From Dactylorhiza incarnata (Eukaryota > Streptophyta > Magnoliopsida > Asparagales > Orchidaceae), in the NCBI GenBank assembly GCA_033032865.1, contig JAWHQI010000004.1, forward strand, positions 28,316,001-28,380,000: a DNA stretch of 64,000 bases, read 5' to 3'. Positions 21,917 to 33,896 of the stretch are shown one piece after another (positions within the stretch are counted from its first letter, which is position 1; the number at the start of each line of letters is the position of its first letter). A program made the position numbers and the translations under genes. The notes below the pieces were generated by a model that saw only the letters and a list, made by a program, of their open reading frames with translations, was not told the DNA's origin and did no database searches.

Positions 21917-24900
21917 ATCTCCACCTTTTGATAATAACAAATACCTGTATGAGAAATTAGTGAACTTAAAACCATTTGTGTTTATAGATAAGTGCGGTAA
22001 TAAGATATGCATGAATAACAGGTGAAAAGTAAGATAGATTTGATAGCGATAATGCACACTCTTTCTATATGAAGTTCTCCCCCTACATAAGTGTTTTCTT
22101 ATAATTTACTCCCCTTAAATATCTATTTTACTAGATTTCTCAATTTATTCTCCCTCTTTTTTATTAGCAAAAGTGGGTAGGGATGAGTGTATATCTTCTA
22201 AGATAGATAAGGAACCACTTATTGAAGGATTGTCATGATCGAGCATATGATAGTGTATGCACCTCCTATATGATTACTCCCCCTACAAATATACCCCTTT
22301 TTTGGTTTAATATTATTATAATGCACTCCTCCTAAGTATTAGATTTATGCAATTTAATCTCCCCTTTTGGTAGAATCAAAAGAGGGTTTAGGAGTGAGTA
22401 TGTATAATAAGGAGTAATATATTTTATGTCAAGAAGAAAAATAAGATGCTATCAAAAGTTTGTTAAATACTACTTGTTGAAAAAAAATATAAGCATGATG
22501 TAACAAAAAGTAGTAAACAATATAATAGAAATGATAAAGTAAACATTCTTATTTTAAGATACCACTTGTTGAAACCATGGTGTTAAAAATAATAGACATG
22601 AATGAGCATAAGTGGTAAACTTAGCAGAAGAATAAGCACTCTTAAACAAAAACATCATTTTTAGAAGATAAAATCATACAAAGGACAATGAGTTTTAAAT
22701 TTGAAAAGTTGATGTTTGAGTTAAAGATTGAAGAGATGCTATTCCATTAAGATAATATTGCAAGCATGATTTCATAATATCAAGAAAAGATACACAAACT
22801 ACAATGTAATAAAATTTGCATTTCAAGTAAACATAAACATTGTAGCGATCATGCTTTATTATCTAGTGCATTTACTTAAGTTTGTAGAGATTTGAGTAGA
22901 TGAGCATTAGGATCCAATTCTCATGAGTAGAAGTTTTATGAAAGATAATGATGTGTACAAAGTAGTGTTTTGATAAAGTATACAAGTGAATCAATCAAAA
23001 ATACATGACATATATAATGAAATAACACAATATTAAAATACACAAATACTATTGCTTCCACAATATTTCAATGCATGTGAATAAATAGTACAACTACCAA
23101 GGTGCTCTGCACACACAATGCTTATTAAGACTTATCAGGGTGCAAAGTAGTGCTTGGGGGATCACTTTTATACTTTTTAGCTTTATTTTCAAATTTTTTT
23201 TATCATCCGGTGTACTAAGAGAAGTGGTGTATAAATTGTTTGCTACAAGACACTTTACAATTCTTAGCCAAGGTGCTCAACCTCAGCATGCTCATTAAGG
23301 CTTATCAGGAGGGTGAGTAGTGCTTGGCGGAGTTTTCATTGTCATTTATTATTTGCTTTTAGTTTAGTGACTAAGGACTCCGAATTCACTTGTTTTGCAA
23401 ACATAGCATTTTAAACCACATTTCTCTAATGAATAAGTGCATGAAAGACAAAGAATTGTAATAACCAATTCAATGTTGTGTAGGTAATCTATTTAAGCAT
23501 TTTAATTATTTATGTTGTTACACTACAGAATCATGTAAGAATAAGATTATAAACACATGTTGGTTATCAAAAATAAGTGAGTGAATGAATCATTATCAAA
23601 CATAATACATTACTCATACTTAGAGGCATGCTAAGCGTTTCTAAACATGTTTATCTACAATCAATTTCATTGCACATAATAAGATAATATTCAAGGCATG
23701 ATAAATACAAACCAATGTCTCTTAAGAAACTTGAATGTTAAATTAAACATTGTATTTAATTTTTAATTGATATAATTAATCATCCTTGACAATGGCAATG
23801 AATAACAATCAGTTTTTATAATTTTTTTTAATTTTTTTATATATGCACAAAAAAATAAACACACATAAAGAAAAACATATTTTTGTTCTTTGAAATTGTT
23901 TTGTAATTTTGTATTTGTTTTTTTTTTATATATATATTCTCTGGAAAACATAGAAGTCTTTAATAGCCCTTTCAGTAAATGATATTCTATGCCAGAGAAA
24001 TAATGCATGAGAAAATACATATAATAATAATAAATTTTTTTAAAATAAAATTTTGTTTTAAAGGAAATAAAAAGATAGAAAACTTTTTACAAACAGAGAA
24101 ATAAAACACACACAAAATATTAAAATAATACCACAAATAATTCAAAACAAAAAAGAAATATTTTGGAGCAAAGGAGCTAACACCAGGCGTTAACTTCTTA
24201 ACGCCAAAACAGAACTGCATTTCTTGATTTTTTGAAAAATGTTTTTCAAAATTCATTTGTATTATAAAGAGGCCTTCCTTCATTTGAAATTTCAGAGTAT
24301 ATTGATTAGATTTGAAGGCTCTTTTAGCATGTTTTTGGTGATTTTTCAAATACTTGTGTTTTGTAAAATCATTAAAGCTCAAAATAATAAAATATGCAAA
24401 CACAAGATACAATGTTAGAACAAAAACAAATATGCATGATTTATAACAATTATGTTCATGCAATGAATATAATATAAGTATATCTGAGATCAAGATACCT
24501 CAACAACATGACTACACTCTAGCCCCATACTTAGTGACAGATGGGCATGAGGAGCTGCACACATGCCGTAGGTTGGGGTGTTAATCCCATATGCATACAA
24601 AAGACGACGCTCAACCTAGCACTCTTTCCCCCCAGTGCCTCGCAAGGCCCCACTGGAACCCTCCTCGGTTAAGGACAAGACATGACTTAGAGGTTAGGTC
24701 TCTAATGCACACAATCCTATGCCCTCGCTATTGTGAGACACATGTCATAGGTTTAATGATTATGGACATACTAAGCGTGTAAGCCTTAAATATATAAACT
24801 ATGGTATAATTGCATGATTAGTTTTGGATTTACAATTATATCGATGATTGTTGATTTTAAATCCATTTAGAAAATTTTTATTCATGCAAATAACTACAAA

Positions 24901-25880
24901 GGAAATTATGATTTTTAGACTTTAGTAATATAATTTACTTTAGCATTGCAAGATATTACTAGCATGGACATTGATTTCTATCTATGGTACGTGATGATGC
25001 TAGTATGATAAGTTAGGACAACATGGTGCAAAGCTATGTAAAGATGGACAAGTATATAATTGAATTGCATGTATTCAAACATAGAGTTTTGAATTTTCAT
25101 AGACCTAGAAAGAAGTGACAATTCTATTTGATTTCATCTTGTTGATATCAAGTTAATTCATAGGTCTAAAGATAATGAGATACATGCAAACAATAGAGAT
25201 GCACATCACACACACAAAACAAGATATGAAACTATAATACCAATTGCAACCATATATTTCATAATTCCTAAGGTTGATAGAAATAGTTGATTTAAGATAT
25301 GTCTTGATAGATCATGAATTATGATATACGATTATAGCGAATTTTTAACATTGGATATTAATTGATCATGGTGGTGATTGTGAAATCATATTTATTTATT
25401 TTTATAATTTTTTTTATTTTAATTATAGGGGCTATCATATGCAGCAAAGAAAGTAGACAAATATGCAATTAGTTGCGCATTTAATATTTTAGCCTAAGAC
25501 CCCTAAAAGTCCATTTAAATCCAATTTTGAAAGTAATTGTATTAGTCTTGATAATATCATTTAGCAAATTTAGCATTCAATTTGTAATGATAATATAAGA
25601 CATTTATACGCAATGGATTTAAAAAGGATGATACATAGGAAAAAGGAAAGATGGATCACTTGAAAATTTTATGACTTTATATTTAGTTTAATTCAATTTT
25701 GATTTGATAAACATTAGGCTTAAAATGTAAAAGTCATATTTCAAAATATGTCTAAGTGACCTTAGCGTGTTGGCTTAAAAATAAAAAATAAACAAAAGAA
25801 AAAGCAATTAGGCATATCATGAAGTAGAGTAATGATATTTCATTTTTAATTTATTTCTACTTCATGCAATACAATGATTC
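21917..25880. other. AT-rich non-coding interior of J
   Basis: No supported gene; frames such as 23987-24493 are low-complexity. C-rich blocks (ACTCCCC, TCTCCCC) at 21917-22370 are repeated polypurine tracts on the minus strand. A direct repeat of about 75 bp (near 23100 and 23272) shares CAAGGTGCTC, AAG(A/G)CTTATCAGG and GTAGTGCTTGG. The LTR motif GGCGTTAACTTCTTAACGCC recurs at about 24188. A short GC-richer island lies at 24500-24780. Confidence 0.6.
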
Positions 25881-26515
25881 CTAGTGAATGAGAGATTTAG
25901 GTATCCAAAGGGGACCAAGTGTGATGGTTCCTTTGGGTACCCAAATACATCGTGTAGGCTTTTGGAGAGATAGTGATGAATGGGCCTTTACAAGTGGAGT
26001 TAGTGCTTCGTTTTTAATTTTGGGCCTCCATTCATACTTTGGTTGTTTATCTTTTAAATTCATATTATGATTATTTGACATCTTTTTGGAATGATAAATT
26101 ATTTTTCAAAATACATTGATGTTGATAATCATAATGAATTTTATTATGTGGATTCTTTGAAAGTTTATAAGAGTGATTGTCTTTCTTTAGAAGTGATTGT
26201 TGAAAGAGTGGGTTACAATATGTTTTAAAAGATTGATTCTTATTTTGATGATTTTCCACTCTTTCTTATAGACATACTCTTATAATATGAAGTTAAGCTT
26301 TTAGACTTTTGATAATTTGATAAACTAGAAATAAAAGATGTTTTATTATATGAAAAGTTTTGAATAAACATTTTTAATGATTCTAGTTTATCCTTTAAAT
26401 TATCATTTTCTTTTAACAATTTTTCATTATGCTCTTTTGAAGTTAAAAGACCTTTTTCCAAAAACTTGAGTTCTTCTTTAAAAGTATTATAATCAAAACA
26501 AGGTTTAGCATTTTC
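25881..26515 (-). pseudogene. gag: copia gag C-terminal fragment of J
   Basis: Minus-strand pieces show a coiled-coil segment (KEHNEKLLKENDNLKDKLES) near 26420 and a tail with R-C-I-W-V-P-K-G and G-P-L-W-I-P-K-S near 25900. The W-V-P-K repeats are typical of the gag-pol linker of Sirevirus-like copias. Frames differ between the pieces. The N-terminal capsid and zinc knuckle are missing. Confidence 0.6.
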
Positions 26516-26517
26516 AA

Positions 26518-28344
26518 ACTTGCCACCCAGCTGCTGAACTTCCTTAGGGGTCTTAGGAGATGACGTTTCTTAGATAGCCTTCACCTTATCGGGATTTGGC
26601 TCCAGCCCTTCCGGAGTAAGGAGATGGCCAAGAAACTTTCCTTTGCTAGCTTCGAAAATGCATTTCAATGGATTCAATCTCATATTGAAACTTCGGAGGG
26701 TTGCAAATGTTTCATTTAGGTCATTAGGTGAGTTGAGAAAAACTTGCTTTTGATTAAGAGATCATCGACATAAACTTCGAGATTTCTCCCTTTCTTGGTT
26801 TTAAAAATAGTGTCCATCATTTTCTGATAAGTTGCACCGGCATTCTTTAGCCCAAAAGGAATTACGAGATAACAGAAACATCCTCCATTCGTGATGAATG
26901 AGGTGTGAGGAATGTCGGGCTTGTGCATTCTTATTTGATGATAGCCAGATAACGCAACTAAAAAACTCATGCAAGAAAATCCCACCGCAGGGTGTACTAA
27001 AGAATCTATCCGAGTCAAGGCAAATCAATCTTTAGGGCAAGCTTTATTAAGTTTGCTGAAGTCTACACACATCCGCCATTTGCCACCAGCTTTTTTAACC
27101 ATCACAACATTTGATACCCACTCAGGGTATTGATTCTCCTGAACAAATTTAGCCTTTAACAATTTCTCTACCTCCACCAGGATTGGCTGAGCGAGAGTCT
27201 CTGCCACTGCTCTTTTATTTTGCTTGATTGGGGTGAAGTTAGGATCGATGTTGAGGTGGTGGCAGGCAGTATCTTGATCAACTCCTGACATGTTATCTGC
27301 CGACCAGGCGAAGACATCCAAGTTCTTCAGGAGGCAAGAGATAAGATGATCCTTATCAGCTTTGGGAAATTCAGCGTTGATCGAAAGCTTCTTGATCTTA
27401 TCTTCTTCGCTGATTGGTAGGGCTTGAATTGCTTGGGAAGTTTCCAAGTGAGCTCCATCTCTTGAATCTTCTTCTTATTATATTTCTTCTGTCACTTTGT
27501 CATGATCAGGAATTTGAGGTGTCGAGGAGATATCAATTATCTGAAGAGGAAATGATTCGATCACATTAACCGTCCTGACGTAACATTCTCTAGCCTCCCT
27601 CAGATCGCTCCTCATCCGATATTGCTTACCATTCAAAGCAAACTTCACGGCCTGATGATAGGTTGAATTTATTGTTTGGTACTCGTTCAGGACTGGCCAT
27701 CCAAAAATTGTGTTGTAGCTTCTCGGGGCTTCGACAATGAATTTTACAAATTTTACAATTCCTGTTAACGTCACTGAGAAGGTGACAACTCCTTCCACCT
27801 CCTTTTTCTCTCCTGAGAAACCATATAGCGACCCTTCAGTAGAGAGAAGAACTTTCCCGGTCTTTAGCGCCTCAAAAGCAGGTTTGAAGAGGACATTCAC
27901 CGAGCTTCCGATATCTACCAAGATCTTATCCACGGCATAATTTTCGATTACCACCTTGATAACGACTGCGTCATTGAAAGGGTTAGAGGTCGGGGAAAGG
28001 TCTTCTTGCCCGAAGGTGATCGTTCCCTGAATTGGAGCAGAGTAGGAGGTAGCTGCAACCTCGGATTGATAGACTCTTGCGAGGTTAGCTTTCTTGGAAG
28101 ATTCAAGTCCCGCAACTCCATGAATGCAAAAGCGATTACCTAAAGTACCTTCATCATTTGCATCTATACATTCACCTGGGTATCCGATGTTACCGAGAGA
28201 GCCAACATCGTCCACTTCTTCGCATTCCCAAAGAACTTTCGCTACCTCCTTGCACTTGGAGGTCAAAGCTTTGGAAGGATCTCCCTTCTGGAACAGATCT
28301 TTGAATTTTCCTTCCTTTAGGAGCTTCTCCACCAGCAAGCGGAG
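26518..28344 (-). pseudogene. pol: Ty3/gypsy protease and reverse transcriptase of D
   Basis: Protease matures the polyprotein; reverse transcriptase copies element RNA. The frame enters at 28344 from the C insertion site. The protease has V-D-I-G-S-S near 27920 (usual D-T/G-G-S-S). Two adjacent TAA codons at 27475-27480 interrupt, then the same frame continues into the RT: D-V-F-A-W-S, Y-P-E-W-V-S-N-V-V-M-V-K-K, K-W-R-M-C-V-D-F, a TGA at about 27025, P-F-G-L-K-N-A-G-A-T-Y and the catalytic Y-V-D-D-L-L. A frameshift follows near 26720. RT homology stops at K-E-V-Q-Q-L at the J junction; RNase H is missing. The frame continues into the gag side at 56562 if C is disregarded. Confidence 0.88.
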
Positions 28345-29417
28345 TGTTGAAACCGGAGAACTGGTCTCGATGTTCGCAAGGGGGATGCAGCTAACCCTTA
28401 CTTGACCTGAGCGAGACCCTTGACCAGTCACTAAGAACCAAAGAACCTTGCCCTTAGAGAACACCTAAGTCCACAAATGAACCCCTTAAGTTGTAGCGTG
28501 TAGGTCCCACCACATACCCGAAATCTCACATGGAACTTCCCCTCCCAAGCCAATGTTGAGCCCGGGCACCTTGGAGGGCACTAAGGATCACCTCACCGTC
28601 CACCTTCATTGACAGGGGGAGGGGAGCAGTAGTGCTTGCTCACACGCGAGGGAGGGGGGGGGGTACCAACAACCTTTCCCAAGGTGCCCATGGGGGTCTA
28701 TTTATAGACTTCCCAAAAAGTGGGTTGCGGATAGACGGAAATCGGCTATTCGCAGCCCAACAACGTACCTGAACGACCAGCACCGGGAGGGAGGCGAGTG
28801 GAGATGAGACGCCCACTCCCCCCTGCCTGAACATCCCACCTCTCCCTTAACATAGAGAGCAGACGAGTGGACCGAAGGACCCCTCGCCCCTGGGACTGGG
28901 CGCCTCCCAAGGCCCGGGGGAGTGGACCTTCAGTCAACTCCCCATATGACTGGCGAGTGGACCGAGGGTCCAGTCTCCCTCTAGGTTCGGGCGAGTGGAC
29001 CGAGGGTCCACTTGCCCCTAGGTTCGGGAGAGTGGACCAAGGTCCACTCGCCCGCTAGGGGCTGGCGAGTGGGTCGAGTGTCCACTCGCCCCCTAGGTTC
29101 GGGCGAGTGGACCAAGGTCCACTCGCCCCCTAGGTTTGGGCGAGTGGACCAAGGTCCACTCGCCCCCTAGGTTCGGGTGAGTGGACCAAGGTCTTCTCGC
29201 CGCCTAGTTCCGGGTGAGTGGACCATGGTCCACTCGCCTCTCTAGGCCTTGGCGGAATGCAGGGGAACGGACCGGATCGTCCGCCACCCCTTCTTTTGCC
29301 TCGGATGGCCTTGAACCCCTCTTAACGGGTCGATTCATCATGTCACAGCCACCCTCACTATAGCGATCTTACCTGCGTCAGGTCACACCAGCTCAGAAAA
29401 TACGAGGATTGTACACA
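28345..29417 (-). repeat. 3' LTR of C
   Basis: Begins TGTTGAAACCGGAGAAC and ends TTGTACACA on the plus strand; matches 55375-56556. A minus-strand TATA box, GTCTATAAATAGAC, lies at about 28691-28708. The hairpin array 28951-29250 is inside. It is about 110 bp shorter than its partner, mainly through fewer hairpin units. Confidence 0.9.
28951..29250. repeat. hairpin array in the 3' LTR of C, about eight units
   Basis: Units of about 37 bp each contain an inverted repeat with arms GCGAGTGGACC and GGTCCACTCGC, separated by CCCCTAGGTTCGGG. At 29101-29128 the palindrome is perfect with 13-bp arms around AA. Some units have point changes that break one arm. Confidence 0.9.
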
Positions 29418-29689
29418 ATCCCCGCTCTTTTCGAGCTTGTCCAACCCACCTATTTGACGAGCAGGTGGGGCTTTAGAGAAATCCGCGGAGGGCCCCACCA
29501 ATGGGATACTCCTGCCGAGCTTTTCAGCTGAACCTGACTTGAGGTGGAAGACGAACCTTTCTCCACTTAATAACCCTCCTATGAGTCGAGCTCAACTGGA
29601 GGTGGAAAAAACTCAACACCTTAGGTTGAACTAAACTTGACCTGAGGTGGAAGAAAACTCAACACCTTTGGTCGAGCTGAACTCGACCT

Positions 29690-30384
29690 GAGGTAGAAGG
29701 CGGGAAATCCACACCTACCAGGGAGCCGAGCTCACCTAGAGGTGGGGGGGGGGGGAACTCTACACCTACCAGGGAGCCGAGCTCACCTGGAGGGGGAGGG
29801 AACTCCACACCTACCAGGGAGCTGAGCTGACCTGGAGGGGGAGGGAACTCCACACCTACCAGGGAGCCGAGCTCACCTAGAGGGGGAGGGAACTCCACAC
29901 CTACCAGGGAGCCGAGCTCACCTGGAGGGGAGGGAACTCCACACCTACCAGGGAGCTGAGCTCACCTGGAGGGGGAGGGAACTCCACACCTACCAGGGAG
30001 CCGAGCTCACCTGGAGGGAGAGGGAACTCCACACCTACCAGGGAGCCGAGCTCACCTGGACGGGGTGGGAACTCCACACGTACCAAGGAGCCGAGCTATC
30101 CTAGAGGGGGAGGGAACTCCACACCTACTAGGGAGCCGAGCTCCCCTGGAGGGGGAGGGAACTCCACACCTACCAGGGAGCCGAGCTCACCTGGAGGGGG
30201 AGGGAACTCCACACCTACCAAGGAGCCGAACTCACTTGGAGGGGGAGGGAACTCCACACCTACCAGGGAGCCGAGCTCACCTGGAGTGGGAGGGAACTCC
30301 ACACCTACCAGGGAGCCGAGCTCACCTGGAGGGGGAGGGAACTCCACACCTACCAGGGAGTAAAGCTCACCTGAAGGGGGAGGG
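29690..30384. repeat. 45-bp tandem array in C, about 15 units (left part)
   Basis: The unit is built on GAACTCCACACCTACCAGGG and AGCCGAGCTCACCTGGAGGG. 45 is a multiple of three, so several frames stay open on both strands; 15-residue repeats such as GELGSLVGVEFPPPP are artefacts. Diverged units extend back to about 29540. H is inserted in this array, which resumes at 53230. Confidence 0.92.
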
Positions 30385-31973
30385 TGAAAGAATATAAGGT
30401 TTGTAGTCTAAATCACCCAGAGGGGGTGGGGGTGAATAGGTATTTTGAATTTTACTTTATTAGCTTTAGCTGTTTTCAGAATTAGTTCAAGCAAATTAGC
30501 AAACGCAGAAAGCACACGATAATTTATAGTGGTTCCCCAAAGACAGTGTGTCTATGGGTAGTCTACTTTCCCCCTCCACCCTTCTAACAGTGTGTTAGAC
30601 AGGGCCAACTTCACCAATCTCGGCTCAAAGAGCTTACAACACAAGTTCCTCAGAACTTCTCAGATCAAGAATGATCCTACCTCAGGACACAAGTCCCTAC
30701 AACTCAGAGGATAACACCTCCTACAGCTCAGACAATAATGTCCTACAACTAAGGCTGTTAAGCCCTACCTCAGATCTACTCCAGATCCTACAACTCAGAC
30801 CTCTCCCAGGTCCTACTACTCAGAGGACTCCTCCTCCTACTTCTCAGATCACCTCCTGGTCCTACCTCAGGCTGTTAAGCCCTACCTCAGATCTGCCCCA
30901 GATCCCACACTCAGGCCTTTAGCCCTACAACTCAGAACCCTCAGGTTCCTACAATCTCAGACCAAAAGGTCTTACAGCTCAGGCAAAATGTCCTACAGAA
31001 AAATGATTTAGAAATATTCTACAGTAGAGGTACTCTCCTGTAGATCCTGCACCGTCTGTGCTTCCTGTAGCTGAAGATGTCGATGCCAGCTACTAACTTG
31101 ATCTTCCTCTTTGACAGAGTGATGGAAGATCACCTTGCTCCCTCTTGCAAAGGAGCTAACTTTCTTTCTCTGTTTTCTTCTTCTTGTTCGGTGAGCAGGA
31201 GGAAGAAGATGAGAGCTTCAGCCGTAAATGTAACAGTTGATCTCTTTTGCACGCAACCGGGGGTTTTCAAATGTGTCCTAACTCTTACTTTTATACATCT
31301 CTGATCTTCAACGGCTCTTAGCTGATCTGCTAAGAAGTATGGGAGAAGCTGGTGGACCCCACACAACTTTTCTGCAACTAGTCCTAGCCGCAGGTCCCTC
31401 CGCCCTTCTTTTCCGTAGAGAAGGACAGCGCTCGACGAATGCGGAACATTCTGTGTTTGACGAACCAGCTGTCCCCAGCGTTCGACGATCTTGCCAGCTC
31501 AGCATTTGACAAACTTGACTTGTGTGTCTTCTCAGCGGCTCCTGCTTTGATCTCGTCTCAACGGTCGACGAACGGCGTTCAGCGTTCGACGAACTTGCCT
31601 TGTGTGTCTTCTCAGCGGCTCCTGCTTTGATCTCGTCTCAGCGGTCGACGAACGACATTCAGCATTCGACAAACACACTGATTCTCAGCGTATAATGAAC
31701 TTATCAGCGGGGGCACCTTCTTCTCAGCGGATACGCTGAGATGGCTCCCCGTCTCAGCGGTTTTGACCCCTGGTCTCAGCGGTTCATCTGAGACAGAACT
31801 TCATCTTTTGGGAGATGATTTCTCCACATCTAAGGGCATGTTTGGCCCTTCCTTTTGATTCTCCTGCACCTGTATATCTTACACTAGTATAGCTCATCAA
31901 ATACAATATGTCCTTAGCATTGAGTGTGATACCTCTTCAAATCAAGGTACTATTGAGGGCAATATACCCAACA
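30385..31973 (-). repeat. 3' LTR of H
   Basis: Plus strand from TGAAAGAATATAAGG to TATACCCAACA. Near its start it has 8-9 extra bases relative to the other LTR. A TATA-like TGTATAAAAGT (minus) lies at about 31289-31300. Motifs CTCAGCGG and TTCGACGAAC cluster at 31430-31800, including the perfect inverted repeat CTCAGCG-GATA-CGCTGAG at 31723-31740. Confidence 0.9.
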
Positions 31974-32345
31974 ATCTCCCCCTATTTGAAGAAGGCAGAA
32001 CATCCCCAATGCTAAGGTACATTAACAACAAAAACCATATCACAAAATGATCCGTGTAGCATATTCCCTATCTCCCTCTTTCTAACATCCTAAGCATAGG
32101 TTCTTACTTAGCATTGGCCCTTTCTCCCCCTTTCTGGTTTCTTCAACTATTTATCCCATTAGGGATTGGGAGGCAACATCTATAGATCCCATTGGATCAA
32201 CTTGTAGGTCAACCTATACATTCTTGGCATTTGCCATCTCCCCCTCAACCTGAGCAGGGAATTTGCTCCCCCCTAATTGGAGAGCTATTTTCTGTAATAT
32301 CTGAACCTGTTCAAATTGAACATCCCATTCTAGCTCCCCCTCAAT
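31974..32345 (-). promoter_or_regulatory. multiple polypurine tracts upstream of the 3' LTR of H
   Basis: The minus strand carries AGGGGGAGAT immediately before the LTR. Further G-rich purine blocks (complements of CTCCCTC, CTCCCCC, CTCCCCCT) lie near 32070, 32125, 32240, 32266 and 32334. The LTR-proximal tract would prime plus-strand synthesis. Repeated tracts are a known Sirevirus trait; J and A2 show the same. Confidence 0.75.
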
Positions 32346-32352
32346 GTGAGTA

Positions 32353-33891
32353 CTAGTCTACACTCAACATCCCTAGTTCTATCTTGAAAGCATTAAACTT
32401 GGCCTCATCCAATGGCTTAGTGAAGATATCAGCTACTTGATTGTCTGTAGGGACATATTCAAGTTTGATATCTTCACACTCTATATGCTCCCTAATAAAA
32501 TGATACCTAATTTCTATGTGCTTGGTCCTGCTATGGGAAACAGGATTTTTTAGCAATAGAAATTGTACAGGATGAGTCACACAGCTGGGGAGAATGTCTT
32601 ACCTTGATGTTGTAATCTTCCAACTGATGTTGGATCCACATAATTTGAGCACAGCAGCTACCTGCTGCAATGTACTCTTACTCAGCTGTGGATATGGTCA
32701 CACTGGTTTGCTTTTTGCTGCTCCATGAGACCAGCCTCCTCCCTAGGAATTGACAGGTGCCACTTGTGCTTTTCCTGTCCTCTTTACACCCTGCAAAATC
32801 TGCATCTGAATAGCCAATAAATTCAAAGTCATTGTTCCTAGGGTACCAAAGAACAAGATTCAAGTTTCCCTTGAGGTATCTTAAGATCCTCTTGACAGAG
32901 GTGTAGTGAGATTCCTTAGGACAAGCCTGATACCTAGCACAAACACATGTAGAATACATAATGTTTGGCCTACTAGCAGTTAAGTACAACAGGGATCCAA
33001 TGATACACCTGTACATGGATTCATCAAAGGCCTTCCCCTTTTCATCCTTGTCTAATGATACATTAGATCCCATAGGTGTTCTCATGGTGGATGCAGAATC
33101 CATCCCAAATTTCTTGATGAGCTCCTTGGTGTACTTGGTCTGGGAGATGAAAATTCCATCATCAGACTATTTCACATGGAGCCCAAGGAAATATTTGAGC
33201 TCACCCATATTGCTCATCTCAAACTCCCCCTTCATTAGATTGGCAAATCTCTTGCAGAGGTTGTCATCAGTAGACCCAAAGATTATGTCATCAACAAAAA
33301 TTTAGACTAAGAGACACTTGCCCCTTGTTTCCCTAAGAAACAACGTGTTATCAATCTTTCCCCGCATGAACTTTTCTTGAGGAGAAAGCTGGACAAAGTC
33401 TCATACCAAGCTCTTAGAGATTGCTTAAGACCATACAGGGATTTCCTAAGAAAATAGACATGAGATTTGAGAGTGGGATGTGCAAAACCTGAAGGCTGCT
33501 CTACATATACTTCCTCTTTTAGATTTCCATTCAGGAATGCTGATTTGACATCCATCTGGTAGACTTTGAAGCCCTTGTGAGCAGCATATGCTAGGAATAG
33601 TCTTATGGCCTCCAACCTTGCAACTGGGGCAAAGGTTTGGTCAAAGTCTATTCCTTCCTCTTGCCTATATCCTTTTGCAACCAACCTTGCCTTGTTTTTG
33701 ATGATTGTCCCATTCTCATCTAACTTATTTCTGAATATCCATTTGGTGCCAATGATGTTGTGTCCTTGTGGTCTTGGCACCAACTTCCATACATTGCATC
33801 TTTTGAATTGCAAAAGTTCTTATTGCATTGCCTGGATCAAGAATGGATCCATATTGGCCTCTTCAAACTTCTTAGGCTCAACCTGTGAGAG
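32353..33891 (-). pseudogene. pol: copia reverse transcriptase and RNase H of H
   Basis: The frame enters at 33891 from the A2 insertion site. It shows [44 protein letters not shown] and the catalytic F-V-D-D-I-I-F-G near 33295. RNase H follows with Y-S-D-A-D-F-A-G, S-W-S-S-K-K-Q and the terminal A-D-I-F-T-K-P-L near 32410. Defects: TAA near 33820, a frameshift near 33380, TAA just before FVDD, TAG near 33167, and a stop after V-T-I-S-T-A-E near 32680. Domains are complete but the frame is broken. Confidence 0.9.
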
Positions 33892-33896
33892 AAAAC

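Larger units (their letters stand above)
20137..26517 (-). mobile_element. Sirevirus-like copia remnant J inside D
   Basis: Minus orientation: gag 3' end (26515-25881), long AT-rich interior, multiple C-rich (minus-strand purine) tracts, then a 3' LTR (21916-20137). The 5' LTR, gag start and pol are absent. The right junction runs straight from the RT tail of D into J gag, and D has also lost RNase H sequence, so one deletion probably removed both. The LTR end beside D reads ...GCGCTGTA instead of CA. The family is inferred from gag, G-rich LTR end and polypurine tracts like those of H and A2. Confidence 0.7.

Noticed and set aside
23987..24493. 168-codon minus-strand frame, phenylalanine/isoleucine-rich, membrane-like
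   Set aside because: AT-rich low-complexity DNA in J; no domain, and hydrophobicity follows from TTT/ATT content. An env-like gene was considered and not supported.
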